A stretch of 64,000 nucleotides of DNA, taken from NCBI RefSeq assembly GCF_018417635.1, contig NZ_CP071007.1, positions 620,001 through 684,000 on the forward strand, written 5' to 3'. The position numbers and the translations under genes were made by a program. The stretch is from Pseudomonas sp. SORT22 (GTDB taxonomy: Bacteria; Pseudomonadota; Gammaproteobacteria; Pseudomonadales; Pseudomonadaceae). The stretch's first letter is position 1, and each line of letters begins with the position of its first letter. The notes beneath the pieces were generated by a model. That model did no database searches. It was not told where the DNA came from and saw only the letters and a program-made list of their open reading frames with translations. This document shows, piece after piece, positions 17,234 to 25,984 of this stretch.

Positions 17234-19135
17234 ATGGGCGCCAACGATCCCACCATCCTCCCTGCTGATTGCCATCACCGACGAGCGCGGCTTGCCATTG
17301 GGCAGGTGCTCGGGGAAGGTCGAACCGCCGGTTTCGCCCGGATGCTGGATACCGACGAACAGCGTGCGCTGGTCCGGGGCAAAGGCGATGCCGGTCACTT
17401 CGCAGGCCACCGGGCCGACCATGAAGCGGCGGATCTCGCCACTGGCAGGATCTGCACAGAGCATCTGGTTGTTGCCCATGCCGGCGAAGTCACCGCTGTT
17501 GCTGTAGTCGCCGTCAGTCAGTATCCACAAGCGGCCATCGGCATCGAAGCCCAGGCCATCGGGGCTATTGAACATGTTTTGCGGGGTGATGTTGGCGGAA
17601 CCTGCCTTGGCATCACCGGCATGCACGGATGGATTGCCGGCCACCACGAACAGGTCCCAGTCGAAGCTCATCGCGCCATGGTCATCGGCGCTTTCGCGCC
17701 AGCGCAGGATCTGCCCGTAGACATTCTTCTCGCGCGGGTTGGGGCCGCCGACCGGCTGGCCGTCTTCACCGCGTTTGACGTTATTGGTCAGGGTGCAATA
17801 GACCTGGCCGTCCGTGGGGCTGACCACGATCCACTCCGGGCGGTCCATGCGCGTGGCCTGCAGGTGGCTGGCGGCCAGGCGTGCATGGATCAACACCTGG
17901 GCCTGGCTGGCAAAACCGTTGGCGGCGTTGAGGCCGTGCTTGCCGTGGGTCAGCTCCAGCCATTGGCCTTTGCCGCGCGGATGGTCAGGGGTACGGTCGC
18001 CATCGTCGAAGCGCGCCACATACAAGGTGCCGTGGTCCAGCAGGTTGCGGTTGGCGCTGGCGTTCTTGTGGTCGATGCGCTCGCGGCTGATGAACTTGTA
18101 GATGAACTCGCCTCGCTCGTCGTCGCCCATGTACACCACGGCGCGGCCGTCGGCGGTCTCGGCGAGGGCGGCATTTTCGTGCTTGAAGCGGCCCAGGGCG
18201 GTGCGCTTGAGCGGTGTTGATTGCGGATCGAACGGGTCGATCTCGACCACCCAGCCATGGCGGTTGAGTTCGTTGGGGTTTTTCGCCAGGTCAAAGCGCG
18301 GGTCGTGCGGGTGCCAGTCGACGTCCTTGCCGCTGACCGAAGCGCCATAACGCTTCTGCGCGGTATCGAAGGCCTGGGCCGGATCGCTGCTGCCGAAACA
18401 GTCGGTGAAGTTCTCTTCGCAGGTCAGGTAGGTGCCCCACGGGGTTTTGCCGTTGGCGCAGTTCTGGAAGGTACCCAGCACCTTGCGCCCGCTGTTGTCG
18501 GCCGCGGTTCTGAGCAGGGCATCGCCGGCGGCGGGGCCGCTGAGGCTGATGGGCGTGTTGCCATGGATGCGTCGGTTGTAGGGCGAATCCTGGATGAATT
18601 GCCACTGGCCGTCGGCGCGTCGCACTTCGATTACCGACACCCCTTCAGCGGCCTGGGCCTTGTGCACCTCTTCGGCAGAGGCCGGTTTGCCGCCGTGGCT
18701 GAACAGGTAGCGGTAGTTGGTGTACTCGTTGTTGATCGCCATCAGCGCGCGGTTGTCGTCGCCGGGGAAGGGGAACAGGCTCATGCCGTCGTTGTGGTCA
18801 CCGAACTGCAGTTCCTGGGCCTGGGCACTGCCATTGCCGGAAGGGTCAAAGGCTGGCGCGTCGGCGTGCAGCGGCTGGCCCCAGCTGATCAGCACCCGGG
18901 CCTTGTAGCCTGGTGGCAGGCTGATGCTGTCGGCGCTGGCGGCGGGAATGCTGGCAAAGCCCAGCAGGCTGCTGTTGCCGGCGCTGACGCTGGCGGCCAG
19001 AACGCTGCGGCTGAGCAGATTGCCACCGAGAAACAACGCTGCGCCGCACAGGGCCCCGGCACCGATAAAGCGCCGGCGGCTGAGACGGGTGAGCTGTTCG
19101 AGGTCGGTTGGCTGGTGTTCTTCTAATAGGTGCAT
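17228..19135 (-). CDS. PhoX-family phosphatase (DUF839), Tat-exported
   Basis: A 635-residue protein of the PhoX/DUF839 family, calcium- and iron-dependent alkaline phosphatases of the periplasm. The N-terminus carries a twin-arginine signal SRRRFIGAGALCGAALFLGG (19-38), so it folds in the cytoplasm before export. Family segments include GNGSAQAQELQFGDHNDGM, TWGTYLTCEENFTDCFG (near 215-235, as GKTPWGTYLTCEENF) and PDGLGFDADGRLWILTDGD in the C-terminal beta-propeller. Phosphate scavenging is the known role of PhoX; I see no clear Pho box by eye. The stop codon falls inside a REP element. Confidence 0.9.
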   Translation of the reverse strand: MHLLEEHQPTDLEQLTRLSRRRFIGAGALCGAALFLGGNLLSRSVLAASVSAGNSSLLGFASIPAASADSISLPPGYKARVLISWGQPLHADAPAFDPSGNGSAQAQELQFGDHNDGMSLFPFPGDDNRALMAINNEYTNYRYLFSHGGKPASAEEVHKAQAAEGVSVIEVRRADGQWQFIQDSPYNRRIHGNTPISLSGPAAGDALLRTAADNSGRKVLGTFQNCANGKTPWGTYLTCEENFTDCFGSSDPAQAFDTAQKRYGASVSGKDVDWHPHDPRFDLAKNPNELNRHGWVVEIDPFDPQSTPLKRTALGRFKHENAALAETADGRAVVYMGDDERGEFIYKFISRERIDHKNASANRNLLDHGTLYVARFDDGDRTPDHPRGKGQWLELTHGKHGLNAANGFASQAQVLIHARLAASHLQATRMDRPEWIVVSPTDGQVYCTLTNNVKRGEDGQPVGGPNPREKNVYGQILRWRESADDHGAMSFDWDLFVVAGNPSVHAGDAKAGSANITPQNMFNSPDGLGFDADGRLWILTDGDYSNSGDFAGMGNNQMLCADPASGEIRRFMVGPVACEVTGIAFAPDQRTLFVGIQHPGETGGSTFPEHLPNGKPRSSVMAISREDGGIVGAHL

Positions 19136-19198
19136 GACAGGCTTCCTGCGGGTTTGGCAGTCACCTTAGTCAGGGCGCATGACGGTTTTGTGGCAGTT

Positions 19199-19963
19199 TT
19201 ACAGCGGCGTTCCGAGAAGTACGTAGGAAGGCTGGAACTGCACCTGCAGGTCGCTACCTACAACGACCCGGTGACCCTTAAGCCAGTGAGCTTCGGCAAA
19301 GGCACACAGGGTTTGCCCGCTGGCCAGGGCCAGGCGCACTTCGGTGGGGCCCTCGGCGTCGTCAAGCAAGGCATCGACCTTGACCGGCAAGCAGTTGTAG
19401 CCCTGCGCAGGTTGTTCATCGAGGCCGAGCAACTCCAGCCAGCCGGCCTTGATCAGGGCGACGACGGCGGTACCGGGGCTCAGTTCCAGGCGAGCGGTGC
19501 TGTCGTGGGTGATCTCGGCGTCGATGCGCAGATCACCCGCCAGGGTCAGGCTGATGCGGTCATAGCGGCCCTGGGTCTCGATCGAACTGATACGCCCGTG
19601 CAGTTGGTTGCGCGCGCTGGTGCGCAGCATCAGGCGGCCGAGCAGGTCGAGATCGCTGGCGTCTTCGGCGGCTTCGAGGATCTGCGCCTGCAGCGCCTGC
19701 AAACGCTGGTACAGGCGCAGCACCCGCTGGCCTTCGGTGGACAGTTTGGCCCCACCGCCGCCACGGCCGCCGACACTGCGCTCGACCAGCGGGCTGGCCG
19801 CCAGGTTGTTGAGCTCGTCGATGGCATCCCAGGCGGCCTTGTAACTCATGCCGGCGCTTTTCGCCGCACGGGTGATCGAGCCTTGTTCGGCAATGTGTTG
19901 CAGCAAGGCAATACGCTGCGGACGGCGGACGATGTGCTGGGTGAGCAGGGCAGGCAGAGACAT
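19199..19963 (-). CDS. modE: ModE-type molybdate-responsive regulator
   Basis: A 254-residue regulator with a LysR-like winged helix (about 1-115; GSITRAAKSAGMSYKAAWDAIDEL and the GGRGGGGAKLS wing) and two Mop/TOBE molybdate-binding repeats (about 122-185 and 192-254; SARNQLHGRISSIETQG and CLPVKVDALLDD). In E. coli ModE binds molybdate and represses modABC while activating molybdoenzyme genes. Here it has no mod transporter beside it; neighbours are phoX and comF. The start is taken at ATG 19963 because residues upstream in the same frame do not look like protein of this family; a clear ribosome site is lacking. Confidence 0.9.
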   Translation of the reverse strand: MSLPALLTQHIVRRPQRIALLQHIAEQGSITRAAKSAGMSYKAAWDAIDELNNLAASPLVERSVGGRGGGGAKLSTEGQRVLRLYQRLQALQAQILEAAEDASDLDLLGRLMLRTSARNQLHGRISSIETQGRYDRISLTLAGDLRIDAEITHDSTARLELSPGTAVVALIKAGWLELLGLDEQPAQGYNCLPVKVDALLDDAEGPTEVRLALASGQTLCAFAEAHWLKGHRVVVGSDLQVQFQPSYVLLGTPL

Positions 19964-20022
19964 AAGCGGTAACGGGCACCTGAAAGGAAACAGCCCGAAA
20001 GTGCCCGCACCCCGCGTGCAAG

Positions 20023-20760
20023 TCAAGCGCTGCCGGGCTTGGCGGTGCGTGCCAGGCAGTAGACATCGACCCGCCGGGCACCCGCCTTGAGCAGCAGGCT
20101 GGCCAAGGCCTGGGCAGTAGCGCCAGTGGTCAGCACGTCATCCACCAGTGCCACATGACGCCCGGCAATCAGCTTGCTGTCGTGGATGGCGAAGGCCTGG
20201 CGCAGGTTGCGTTTGCGCGCCTGCGCCTTGAGACCTTGCTGGGCCGGGGTATCGAGGGTGCGGATAAGCACCTGTTCGCTGCAGCTTATGCCCAGTTGCT
20301 GCGCCAGCCAGTGACCGAGCATGCCCGCCTGGTTGTAGCCACGTTGGCGCAAACGCCGCTTTGCCAACGGCACCGGCAGCAACAAGGCCGGGCGCGGCAG
20401 CCCTTCTTCAAAGCGATGGATCAACCAGCGCCCGAGCAGTTGCGCCAGCAGGCGGCCCAGCGGCCACTGGCTGTTGTGCTTGAAGCGGGTGACCAGCGCA
20501 TCGACCGGAAAGCCGTAGTGCCAGGGCGCCTCGACCCGATAGAAAGCCGGCGGGCGCCGGCTGCACTGGCCGCAAACCAGACCGTGCATGGGCAGCGGCA
20601 GGGCACAGACCTGGCAATGCTCATCGAGCCAGGGCAGTTCGCTTTCGCAGGCGACACACAAAGGGTAGGGCTGCTCGGCCGCTTCATTGCAGAGCAGACA
20701 GGTATGGTTATTAAATAGCCAGTTGTAAACCTTGTTTTTGACTTGTGGTTGACAGTGCAT
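20023..20760 (-). CDS. ComF-family phosphoribosyltransferase-like protein
   Basis: A 245-residue ComF protein. The N-terminal region has four CxxC or CxxxC-type pairs that form zinc ribbons (C21/C24, C35/C38, C49/C52, C63/C66). The C-terminal type I phosphoribosyltransferase domain has the PRPP motif VALVDDVLTTGATA (about 206-219). ComF family members take part in DNA uptake in competent bacteria, but pseudomonad members sit beside bio genes and are often called amidophosphoribosyltransferases. It is divergent from bioB, with AAGGAAGG just before its start. A BirA-operator-like palindrome covers its first codons. Confidence 0.9.
   Translation of the reverse strand: MHCQPQVKNKVYNWLFNNHTCLLCNEAAEQPYPLCVACESELPWLDEHCQVCALPLPMHGLVCGQCSRRPPAFYRVEAPWHYGFPVDALVTRFKHNSQWPLGRLLAQLLGRWLIHRFEEGLPRPALLLPVPLAKRRLRQRGYNQAGMLGHWLAQQLGISCSEQVLIRTLDTPAQQGLKAQARKRNLRQAFAIHDSKLIAGRHVALVDDVLTTGATAQALASLLLKAGARRVDVYCLARTAKPGSA
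20723..20755 (+). promoter_or_regulatory. Candidate BirA (biotin repressor) operator upstream of bioB
   Basis: The plus strand has TTGTAAACC at 20723-20731, a 15-base spacer, and GGTTGACAG at 20747-20755. The enterobacterial BirA operator is TTGTAAACC-N16-GGTTTACAA; 16 of 18 half-site bases match, with the spacer one base shorter. It overlaps comF codons 2-13 and the TTGACA hexamer at 20749-20754, which could be the bioB -35 element. Confidence 0.45.
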
Positions 20761-20849
20761 CAGCCTTCCTTAACTATGCGAGCTATCCGTGATGCGCTGG
20801 CGGGGTTTCCTGTGCCGGCGCTTGTACAAGCCTAAACAAGGAACCGCCG

Positions 20850-21908
20850 ATGAGCGCCAGCACAACTGCAACAACACGTCACGACTGGTCCCTGGCCGAG
20901 GTCAAAGCCCTGTTCCAGCAGCCGTTCAATGACTTGCTGTTCCAGGCGCAAACCGTGCACCGCGCGCATTTCGACGCCAACCGCGTGCAGGTCTCGACCC
21001 TGTTGTCGATCAAGACCGGCGCCTGCCCGGAAGATTGCAAATATTGTCCGCAGTCCGGCCACTACAACACCGGGCTGGAAAAACAGAAGCTGATGGAAGT
21101 GCAGAAGGTCCTCGAAGAGGCCGCCCGCGCCAAAGCCATTGGTTCGACCCGCTTCTGCATGGGCGCGGCCTGGAAGCATCCGTCGGCCAAGGACATGCCC
21201 TACGTGCTGCAGATGGTCAAAGGGGTCAAGGCCATGGGCCTGGAAACCTGCATGACCCTCGGCAAGCTCGACCTTGAGCAAACCCAGGCGCTGGCCGAGG
21301 CCGGGCTGGACTACTACAACCACAACCTCGACACCTCGCCGGAGTTTTACGCCAGCATCATCACCACCCGCACTTACAGCGATCGCCTGCAGACCCTGGC
21401 CTATGTGCGCGACGCCGGGATGAAAATCTGTTCGGGTGGCATCCTCGGCATGGGCGAGTCGCTGGACGACCGCGCCGGGTTGCTGATCCAGCTGGCCAAC
21501 CTGCCGGAGCACCCGGAGTCGGTCCCGATCAACATGTTGGTAAAGGTCGCCGGCACTCCGCTGGAAAACGCCGAAGACGTTGACCCGTTCGATTTCATCC
21601 GCATGCTCGCCGTGGCCCGCATCCTCATGCCCAAATCCCACGTGCGGCTGTCCGCCGGCCGCGAAGCGATGAACGAGCAGATGCAGGCCCTGGCCTTCTT
21701 TGCCGGTGCCAACTCGATCTTCTACGGCGAGAAACTGCTGACCACCGCCAACCCGCAAGCCGACAAGGACATGCAACTGTTCGCGCGCCTGGGCATCCAA
21801 CCCGAAGCCGGTGAAGAACACGCCGACGAAGTCCATCAAGCGGCCATCGAGCAGGCCTTGGTCGAGCACAAGAGCAGCGAGCTGTTCTACAACGCTGCCT
21901 CGGCCTGA
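20850..21908 (+). CDS. bioB: Biotin synthase
   Basis: A 352-residue radical-SAM enzyme that inserts sulfur into dethiobiotin, the last step of biotin synthesis in the cytoplasm. The radical-SAM cluster motif is C59-x3-C63-x2-C66 ([12 protein letters not shown]). Other family segments are [26 protein letters not shown] and the auxiliary-cluster arginine region near [20 protein letters not shown] before ATG 20850 gives a ribosome site. It is the first gene of bioBFHCD, with only 7 bases to bioF. Confidence 0.98.
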   Translation: MSASTTATTRHDWSLAEVKALFQQPFNDLLFQAQTVHRAHFDANRVQVSTLLSIKTGACPEDCKYCPQSGHYNTGLEKQKLMEVQKVLEEAARAKAIGSTRFCMGAAWKHPSAKDMPYVLQMVKGVKAMGLETCMTLGKLDLEQTQALAEAGLDYYNHNLDTSPEFYASIITTRTYSDRLQTLAYVRDAGMKICSGGILGMGESLDDRAGLLIQLANLPEHPESVPINMLVKVAGTPLENAEDVDPFDFIRMLAVARILMPKSHVRLSAGREAMNEQMQALAFFAGANSIFYGEKLLTTANPQADKDMQLFARLGIQPEAGEEHADEVHQAAIEQALVEHKSSELFYNAASA

Positions 21909-21915
21909 GGCGCGC

Positions 21916-23088
21916 ATGGCTTTTGATCTTCGCGCGCGGCTCGAGCAACGCCGCGCGGCTGACCTGTACCGTCAGCGCCCGCTGCTGCAAAGCCCGCAGG
22001 GCCCTGAAGTGGTGGTCGACGGCCAGCCGTTGCTGGCGTTCTGCAGCAACGACTACCTGGGCCTGGCCAATCACCCGGAAGTAATCGCCGCCTGGCGCGC
22101 CGGTGCCGAGCGCTGGGGTGTCGGCGGCGGCGCTTCGCACCTGGTGATCGGCCACAGCAGTCCGCATCACGCGGTCGAAGAAGCCCTGGCCGAACTTACC
22201 GGGCGGCCGCGGGCACTGCTGTTTACCACCGGCTACATGGCCAACCTCGGTGCTCTGACCGCGTTGGTCGGGCAGGGCGATACGGTGCTGCAAGACCGCC
22301 TCAATCACGCCTCGCTGCTCGATGCCGGGCTGCTCAGCGGCGCGCGCTTCAACCGCTACCTGCACAACGATGCCCAGAGCCTGGCCAGCCGCCTGGACAA
22401 GGCCGTCGGCAACACCCTGGTGGTGACTGACGGGGTGTTCAGCATGGACGGCGACCTGGCCGATCTGCCCGCCCTGGCTGCAGCGGCCAATGCCCGCGAC
22501 GCCTGGCTGATGGTCGACGACGCCCATGGCCTGGGTACCTTGGGACGCAACGGCGGCGGCATCGTCGAGCATTTCGGCCTGGGTCTTGAACAGGTGCCGG
22601 TGCTGATCGGTACGCTGGGCAAGGCTTGCGGTACCGCAGGTGCTTTCGTGGCGGGCAGCGAAGAGCTGATCGAATGCCTGATCCAGTTCGCCCGGCCCTA
22701 CATCTATACCACCAGCCAGCCACCGGCGCTGGCCTGCGCCACCCTGCGCAGCCTGGAACTGCTGCGCAGCGAACACTGGCGACGTGAGCACCTGGCGGCG
22801 TTGATCCAGCAGTTTCGCCGCGGCGCCGAGCAGATTGGCCTGCAGTTGATGGACAGCTTCACGCCAATCCAGCCGATCCTGATCGGCGACAGCGCGCGCG
22901 CTTTGCGCCTGTCGCAGCTGCTGCGCGAGCGCGGCTTGCTGGTGACCGCGATCCGCCCACCCACGGTGCCTACCGGCAGTGCGCGGCTGCGCGTGACCCT
23001 GAGTGCGGCGCACAGCGCGGCGCAGGTGCAGCTATTGTTGAATGCATTGGCTGACTGTTATCCGCTGCTGGAGCTTGCTGATGCGTAA
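21916..23088 (+). CDS. bioF: 8-amino-7-oxononanoate synthase
   Basis: A 390-residue PLP enzyme that joins pimeloyl-ACP and L-alanine to make 8-amino-7-oxononanoate. The PLP lysine is K236 in [12 protein letters not shown]; the aspartate that contacts the PLP ring nitrogen is in MVDDAHGLG (about 199-207). The start is ATG 21916, eight bases after the bioB stop; an open frame runs further upstream but only inside bioB. The gene ends overlapping bioH by eight bases (23081-23088), so expression is coupled. Confidence 0.98.
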   Translation: MAFDLRARLEQRRAADLYRQRPLLQSPQGPEVVVDGQPLLAFCSNDYLGLANHPEVIAAWRAGAERWGVGGGASHLVIGHSSPHHAVEEALAELTGRPRALLFTTGYMANLGALTALVGQGDTVLQDRLNHASLLDAGLLSGARFNRYLHNDAQSLASRLDKAVGNTLVVTDGVFSMDGDLADLPALAAAANARDAWLMVDDAHGLGTLGRNGGGIVEHFGLGLEQVPVLIGTLGKACGTAGAFVAGSEELIECLIQFARPYIYTTSQPPALACATLRSLELLRSEHWRREHLAALIQQFRRGAEQIGLQLMDSFTPIQPILIGDSARALRLSQLLRERGLLVTAIRPPTVPTGSARLRVTLSAAHSAAQVQLLLNALADCYPLLELADA

Positions 23089-23812
23089 TCATCTGATCCT
23101 GTTGCCGGGCTGGGGCCTGGGCAGCTCCGCCTTGCAACCGCTGGTGGCGACCCTACGGGCCATCGACCCCGGTTTGCGGGTCGAGATCCAGGCCTTGCCC
23201 AGCCAAGTGTCGAGCAACCCCGAAGACTGGCTCGACAAGCTCGACCGGCAACTGCCACGCCATGCCTGGCTGGGTGGCTGGTCGCTGGGCGGCATGCTCG
23301 CCGCAGAGCTCGCTGCTCGCCGAGGCGATGACTGCCATGGCTTGATCACCCTGGGCAGCAACCTCAGTTTTGTTTCGCGCCCAGGCTGGCCGCACGGTAT
23401 GGCGGTGGATACCTTCCAGACCTTCCTCGAAGGCTGCCGTTATCACACCCAGGTCACCCTCAAGCGCTTTGTTTCGCTGTGCAGCCAGGGCGCGCAAGAG
23501 CCGCGCAGCCTGGCCCGGTTGCTCAGCGCCTGCATGCCCGCGCCGGCCCCCGAGGAACTGGTGGCGGGGTTGCAGGTGCTCGGCCAGCTCGATACCCGGA
23601 AGGCTGTGCAAGCTTATGGCGGCCCGCAGTTGCACCTGTTTGCCGGGCGTGACGAGCTGGTGCCGGCGGAGGTCGCCGGCGAGTTGCTGGAGATTCTGCC
23701 CGACGTGGAAGTCGGGCTGCTGGAAGACAGTGCTCATGGTTTTGTGATGGAAACACCTCATGAGTTGGCGGCAGCAATCAAGGCCTTTGTACATGAGAGT
23801 GGCGATGACTGA
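23081..23812 (+). CDS. bioH: Pimeloyl-ACP methyl ester esterase BioH
   Basis: A 243-residue alpha/beta hydrolase that removes the methyl group from pimeloyl-ACP methyl ester, freeing the chain for BioF. The nucleophile is S68 in the elbow GGWSLGG; the acid is an Asp in FAGRDELVP (near 195) and the base is the His of DSAHGF (near 221). The start at 23081 lies inside the last codons of bioF and gives the conserved N-terminus [12 protein letters not shown]. The stop overlaps bioC by eight bases. Unlike E. coli, where bioH is remote, here it is inside the operon. Confidence 0.97.
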   Translation: MRNHLILLPGWGLGSSALQPLVATLRAIDPGLRVEIQALPSQVSSNPEDWLDKLDRQLPRHAWLGGWSLGGMLAAELAARRGDDCHGLITLGSNLSFVSRPGWPHGMAVDTFQTFLEGCRYHTQVTLKRFVSLCSQGAQEPRSLARLLSACMPAPAPEELVAGLQVLGQLDTRKAVQAYGGPQLHLFAGRDELVPAEVAGELLEILPDVEVGLLEDSAHGFVMETPHELAAAIKAFVHESGDD

Positions 23813-24629
23813 TCTTTCCCTGCCGGGCCTGCCCGGCGCCTTGCCCGATAAACGCCAGGTTGCTGCGTCGTTCTCCCGCGCCGCCGCCAGCTACGACAGC
23901 GTCGCCGAACTGCAGCGCGCGGTAGGTACTGCGCTGCTTGAGCAGTTGCCGGGTGCACTTGAACCGCAACGCTGGCTGGACCTGGGCAGTGGCACCGGCT
24001 ACTTCAGTCGCGCCCTGAACAGCCGTTTTCCCCAAGCCGCCGGTATCGCCGTGGACATCGCCAAAGGCATGCTCGAGCACGCCCGCGAGCAGGGCGGGGC
24101 GCATCATTATGTAGCTGGCGATGCCGAGCGCTTGCCGCTGCGCGACGCCAGTGTCGAGTTGATTTTCACCAGCCTGGCGGTGCAATGGTGCGGCGATTTT
24201 CGTGCCGTGCTCAGCGAGGCCCGGCGCGTGCTGCAACCGGGTGGCGTACTGGCGTTCGCCAGCCTCTGCGTCGGCACCCTGCATGAACTGCGCGAAAGCT
24301 GGCAGGCGGTCGATGGCCTGGTGCACGTCAATCGCTTCCGGCGCCTTGAGGACTATCAGCGCCTGTGCGGCGAAAGTGAGCTGCAGGTGCTGAGCCTGCA
24401 GGCCCGGCCCCATGTGTTGCACTACCCGGATGTACGCAGCCTGACCCACGAACTCAAGGCCCTCGGCGCCCACAACCTCAACCCCGGCCGTCCGGCAGGC
24501 CTGACCGGACGCGCGCGCATGCAGGGGCTATTGCAGGCCTATGAGCGCTTCCGCCAGCCGCAAGGACTACCGGCGACCTACCAGGTGGTCTACGGTGTAC
24601 TGCAAAAGCCGCCGGTAGAAGGGGATTGA
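23805..24629 (+). CDS. bioC: Malonyl-ACP O-methyltransferase BioC
   Basis: A 274-residue SAM-dependent methyltransferase that methylates malonyl-ACP so that the fatty acid synthase can extend it to the pimeloyl ester. Motif I is [15 protein letters not shown] (57-71); motif post I has [14 protein letters not shown], and a further motif is [13 protein letters not shown]. The start is ATG 23805, inside the bioH 3' end, with GAGAGTGG just upstream; it gives the conserved [20 protein letters not shown] start. One base separates it from bioD. Confidence 0.97.
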   Translation: MTDLSLPGLPGALPDKRQVAASFSRAAASYDSVAELQRAVGTALLEQLPGALEPQRWLDLGSGTGYFSRALNSRFPQAAGIAVDIAKGMLEHAREQGGAHHYVAGDAERLPLRDASVELIFTSLAVQWCGDFRAVLSEARRVLQPGGVLAFASLCVGTLHELRESWQAVDGLVHVNRFRRLEDYQRLCGESELQVLSLQARPHVLHYPDVRSLTHELKALGAHNLNPGRPAGLTGRARMQGLLQAYERFRQPQGLPATYQVVYGVLQKPPVEGD

Positions 24630-24630
24630 G

Positions 24631-25311
24631 ATGAACCCGGCCTATTTCATTGCAGGGACCGACACCGACGTCGGCAAGACCACCATCGCCGCCGGCCTGC
24701 TGCACGCCGCGCACCTGGCCGGCCTGAGCACCCTCGGTGCCAAGCCGGTGGCGTCCGGTTGCGAGGCCAGCAGCCAGGGCCTGCGCAACGCCGATGCCAT
24801 GGCGCTGATCGCCGAAAGTTCGCTCAAGCTGCCCTACGAGCAGGTCAACCCGTTCGCCTTCGCGCCGGCCATTGCCCCGCACCTGGCGGCGCGCGAGGCC
24901 GGTATCGCCCTGAGCGTGCAGGCCTTGTTGACGCCGATGCGCGAGGTGCTGGCCCAAGGCGCTGATTTCACCCTGATCGAAGGTGCTGGCGGCTGGCGCG
25001 TGCCGCTGTCCGACCAGGCCAATCTGTCGGACCTGGCCGTGGCCCTGAAGCTGCCGGTGATCCTTGTGGTCGGCGTACGTCTGGGCTGCATTAACCACGC
25101 CTTGCTGACGGCTGAAGCCATTGCCCGCGACGGCCTGCAACTGGCTGGCTGGGTGGCCAACATTGTCGACCCGCGCACCTCGCGCCTGGAGGAAAACCTC
25201 GCCAGCCTCGCCGAACGTTTACCGGCGCCGTGCCTCGGGCGGGTGCCGAAGCTCAAGCAGGTCAGCGCTGAAGCGGTGGCCGCGCACTTGCAACTGGACC
25301 TGCTGGACTGA
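24631..25311 (+). CDS. bioD: Dethiobiotin synthetase
   Basis: A 226-residue P-loop ATPase that carboxylates and cyclises 7,8-diaminopelargonic acid to dethiobiotin. The P-loop is GTDTDVGKTT (9-18), followed by KPVASGCE (substrate lysine region) and EGAGGWRVPL (about 117-126). It closes the bioBFHCD operon. The missing enzyme of the pathway, BioA, is not in the window. Confidence 0.97.
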   Translation: MNPAYFIAGTDTDVGKTTIAAGLLHAAHLAGLSTLGAKPVASGCEASSQGLRNADAMALIAESSLKLPYEQVNPFAFAPAIAPHLAAREAGIALSVQALLTPMREVLAQGADFTLIEGAGGWRVPLSDQANLSDLAVALKLPVILVVGVRLGCINHALLTAEAIARDGLQLAGWVANIVDPRTSRLEENLASLAERLPAPCLGRVPKLKQVSAEAVAAHLQLDLLD

Positions 25312-25418
25312 CGCTCGTCTATCGTAAGGCACAGTGCCATTAGTGTTTTCAACGGGCCTTTTGTTGGCAAGTCTGCTTCAATAGAGGCTGTTCGCCGTCA
25401 GCGTCATGGAGTTTCGAC

Positions 25419-25715
25419 ATGGAAATCTCGGGCAACTCAGTCTACTACGCAGGGCTCGGCGCCATTCAGGCCGGGCAGAACCGCGTCGATCAGGCCGCCA
25501 GCCAGATCGCCAACACCACCGTCGAGCGTGCCGCCACCAGCCAGTCCAGCGACTATCAGGCCGAGCGCCTGCGTGCGGTCGATCGCAGCCAGCAGATGGA
25601 CCTGGCCACCAGCAGCGTCGAGATGGCGCTGGGCAAGCATCAGGTCGAACTTGGTGTCAAAGTGGCCAAAGCATCGGACGAAATGCTCGGCACCCTGATC
25701 GATACCTACGCCTGA
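25419..25715 (+). CDS. 98-residue flagellar-rod-like mini-protein
   Basis: A small protein that looks like the two ends of a flagellar basal-body rod/hook protein joined directly. The N-terminal part (AGLGAIQAGQNRVDQAASQIANT, about 11-33) follows the Flg_bb_rod pattern of a helix ending in an NIAN-like motif. The C-terminal part (SSVEMALGKHQVELGVKVAKASDEMLGTLIDTYA, about 65-98) follows the Flg_bbr_C pattern. It is far shorter than FlgB or FlgC (about 130-150 residues) and no flagellar genes are near. Homologues after bioD are, as I recall, hypothetical in other pseudomonads. It could be a recruited rod-like coiled-coil protein; the role is unknown. Confidence 0.78.
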   Translation: MEISGNSVYYAGLGAIQAGQNRVDQAASQIANTTVERAATSQSSDYQAERLRAVDRSQQMDLATSSVEMALGKHQVELGVKVAKASDEMLGTLIDTYA

Positions 25716-25866
25716 CCCCCTGCGGCTCGCCCTCTGCGCGCCTTCAACTAGTCTTTATGTATCAGCGCCTTGGCCTTGCAGGCCGGCGCTCGGCTGCGCG
25801 TTTGCGGGGTATTTGGCCAGGGCAATCGCGCAGTCTGGCATGGCCGAACTGCCCTTTGCTTGATGC

Positions 25867-25895
25867 TTGACAAGTTTTCGGCGTAAACGTATGTT
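25867..25895 (+). promoter_or_regulatory. Consensus sigma-70 promoter for fadE1
   Basis: TTGACA at 25867-25872 and TATGTT at 25890-25895 are separated by exactly 17 bases. The fadE1 start is 89 bases further on. A PsrA-type operator begins two bases after the -10 element. Confidence 0.7.
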
Positions 25896-25896
25896 T

Positions 25897-25910
25897 CAAA
25901 CAACTGTTTG
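25897..25910 (+). promoter_or_regulatory. PsrA-type fatty-acid-responsive operator
   Basis: CAAAC-AACT-GTTTG is a perfect match to the reported PsrA consensus (G/C)AAAC(N2-4)GTTT(G/C). It sits on the predicted transcription start of fadE1, a position that would block RNA polymerase until long-chain acyl ligands release the repressor. Confidence 0.68.
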
Positions 25911-25984
25911 ACCGAAAGCCGCCTAGAGCTGGTCGGTATATCGCGGTCTCCCTATCCAGGATTCATCAGCAGAGGTTCATCGCT

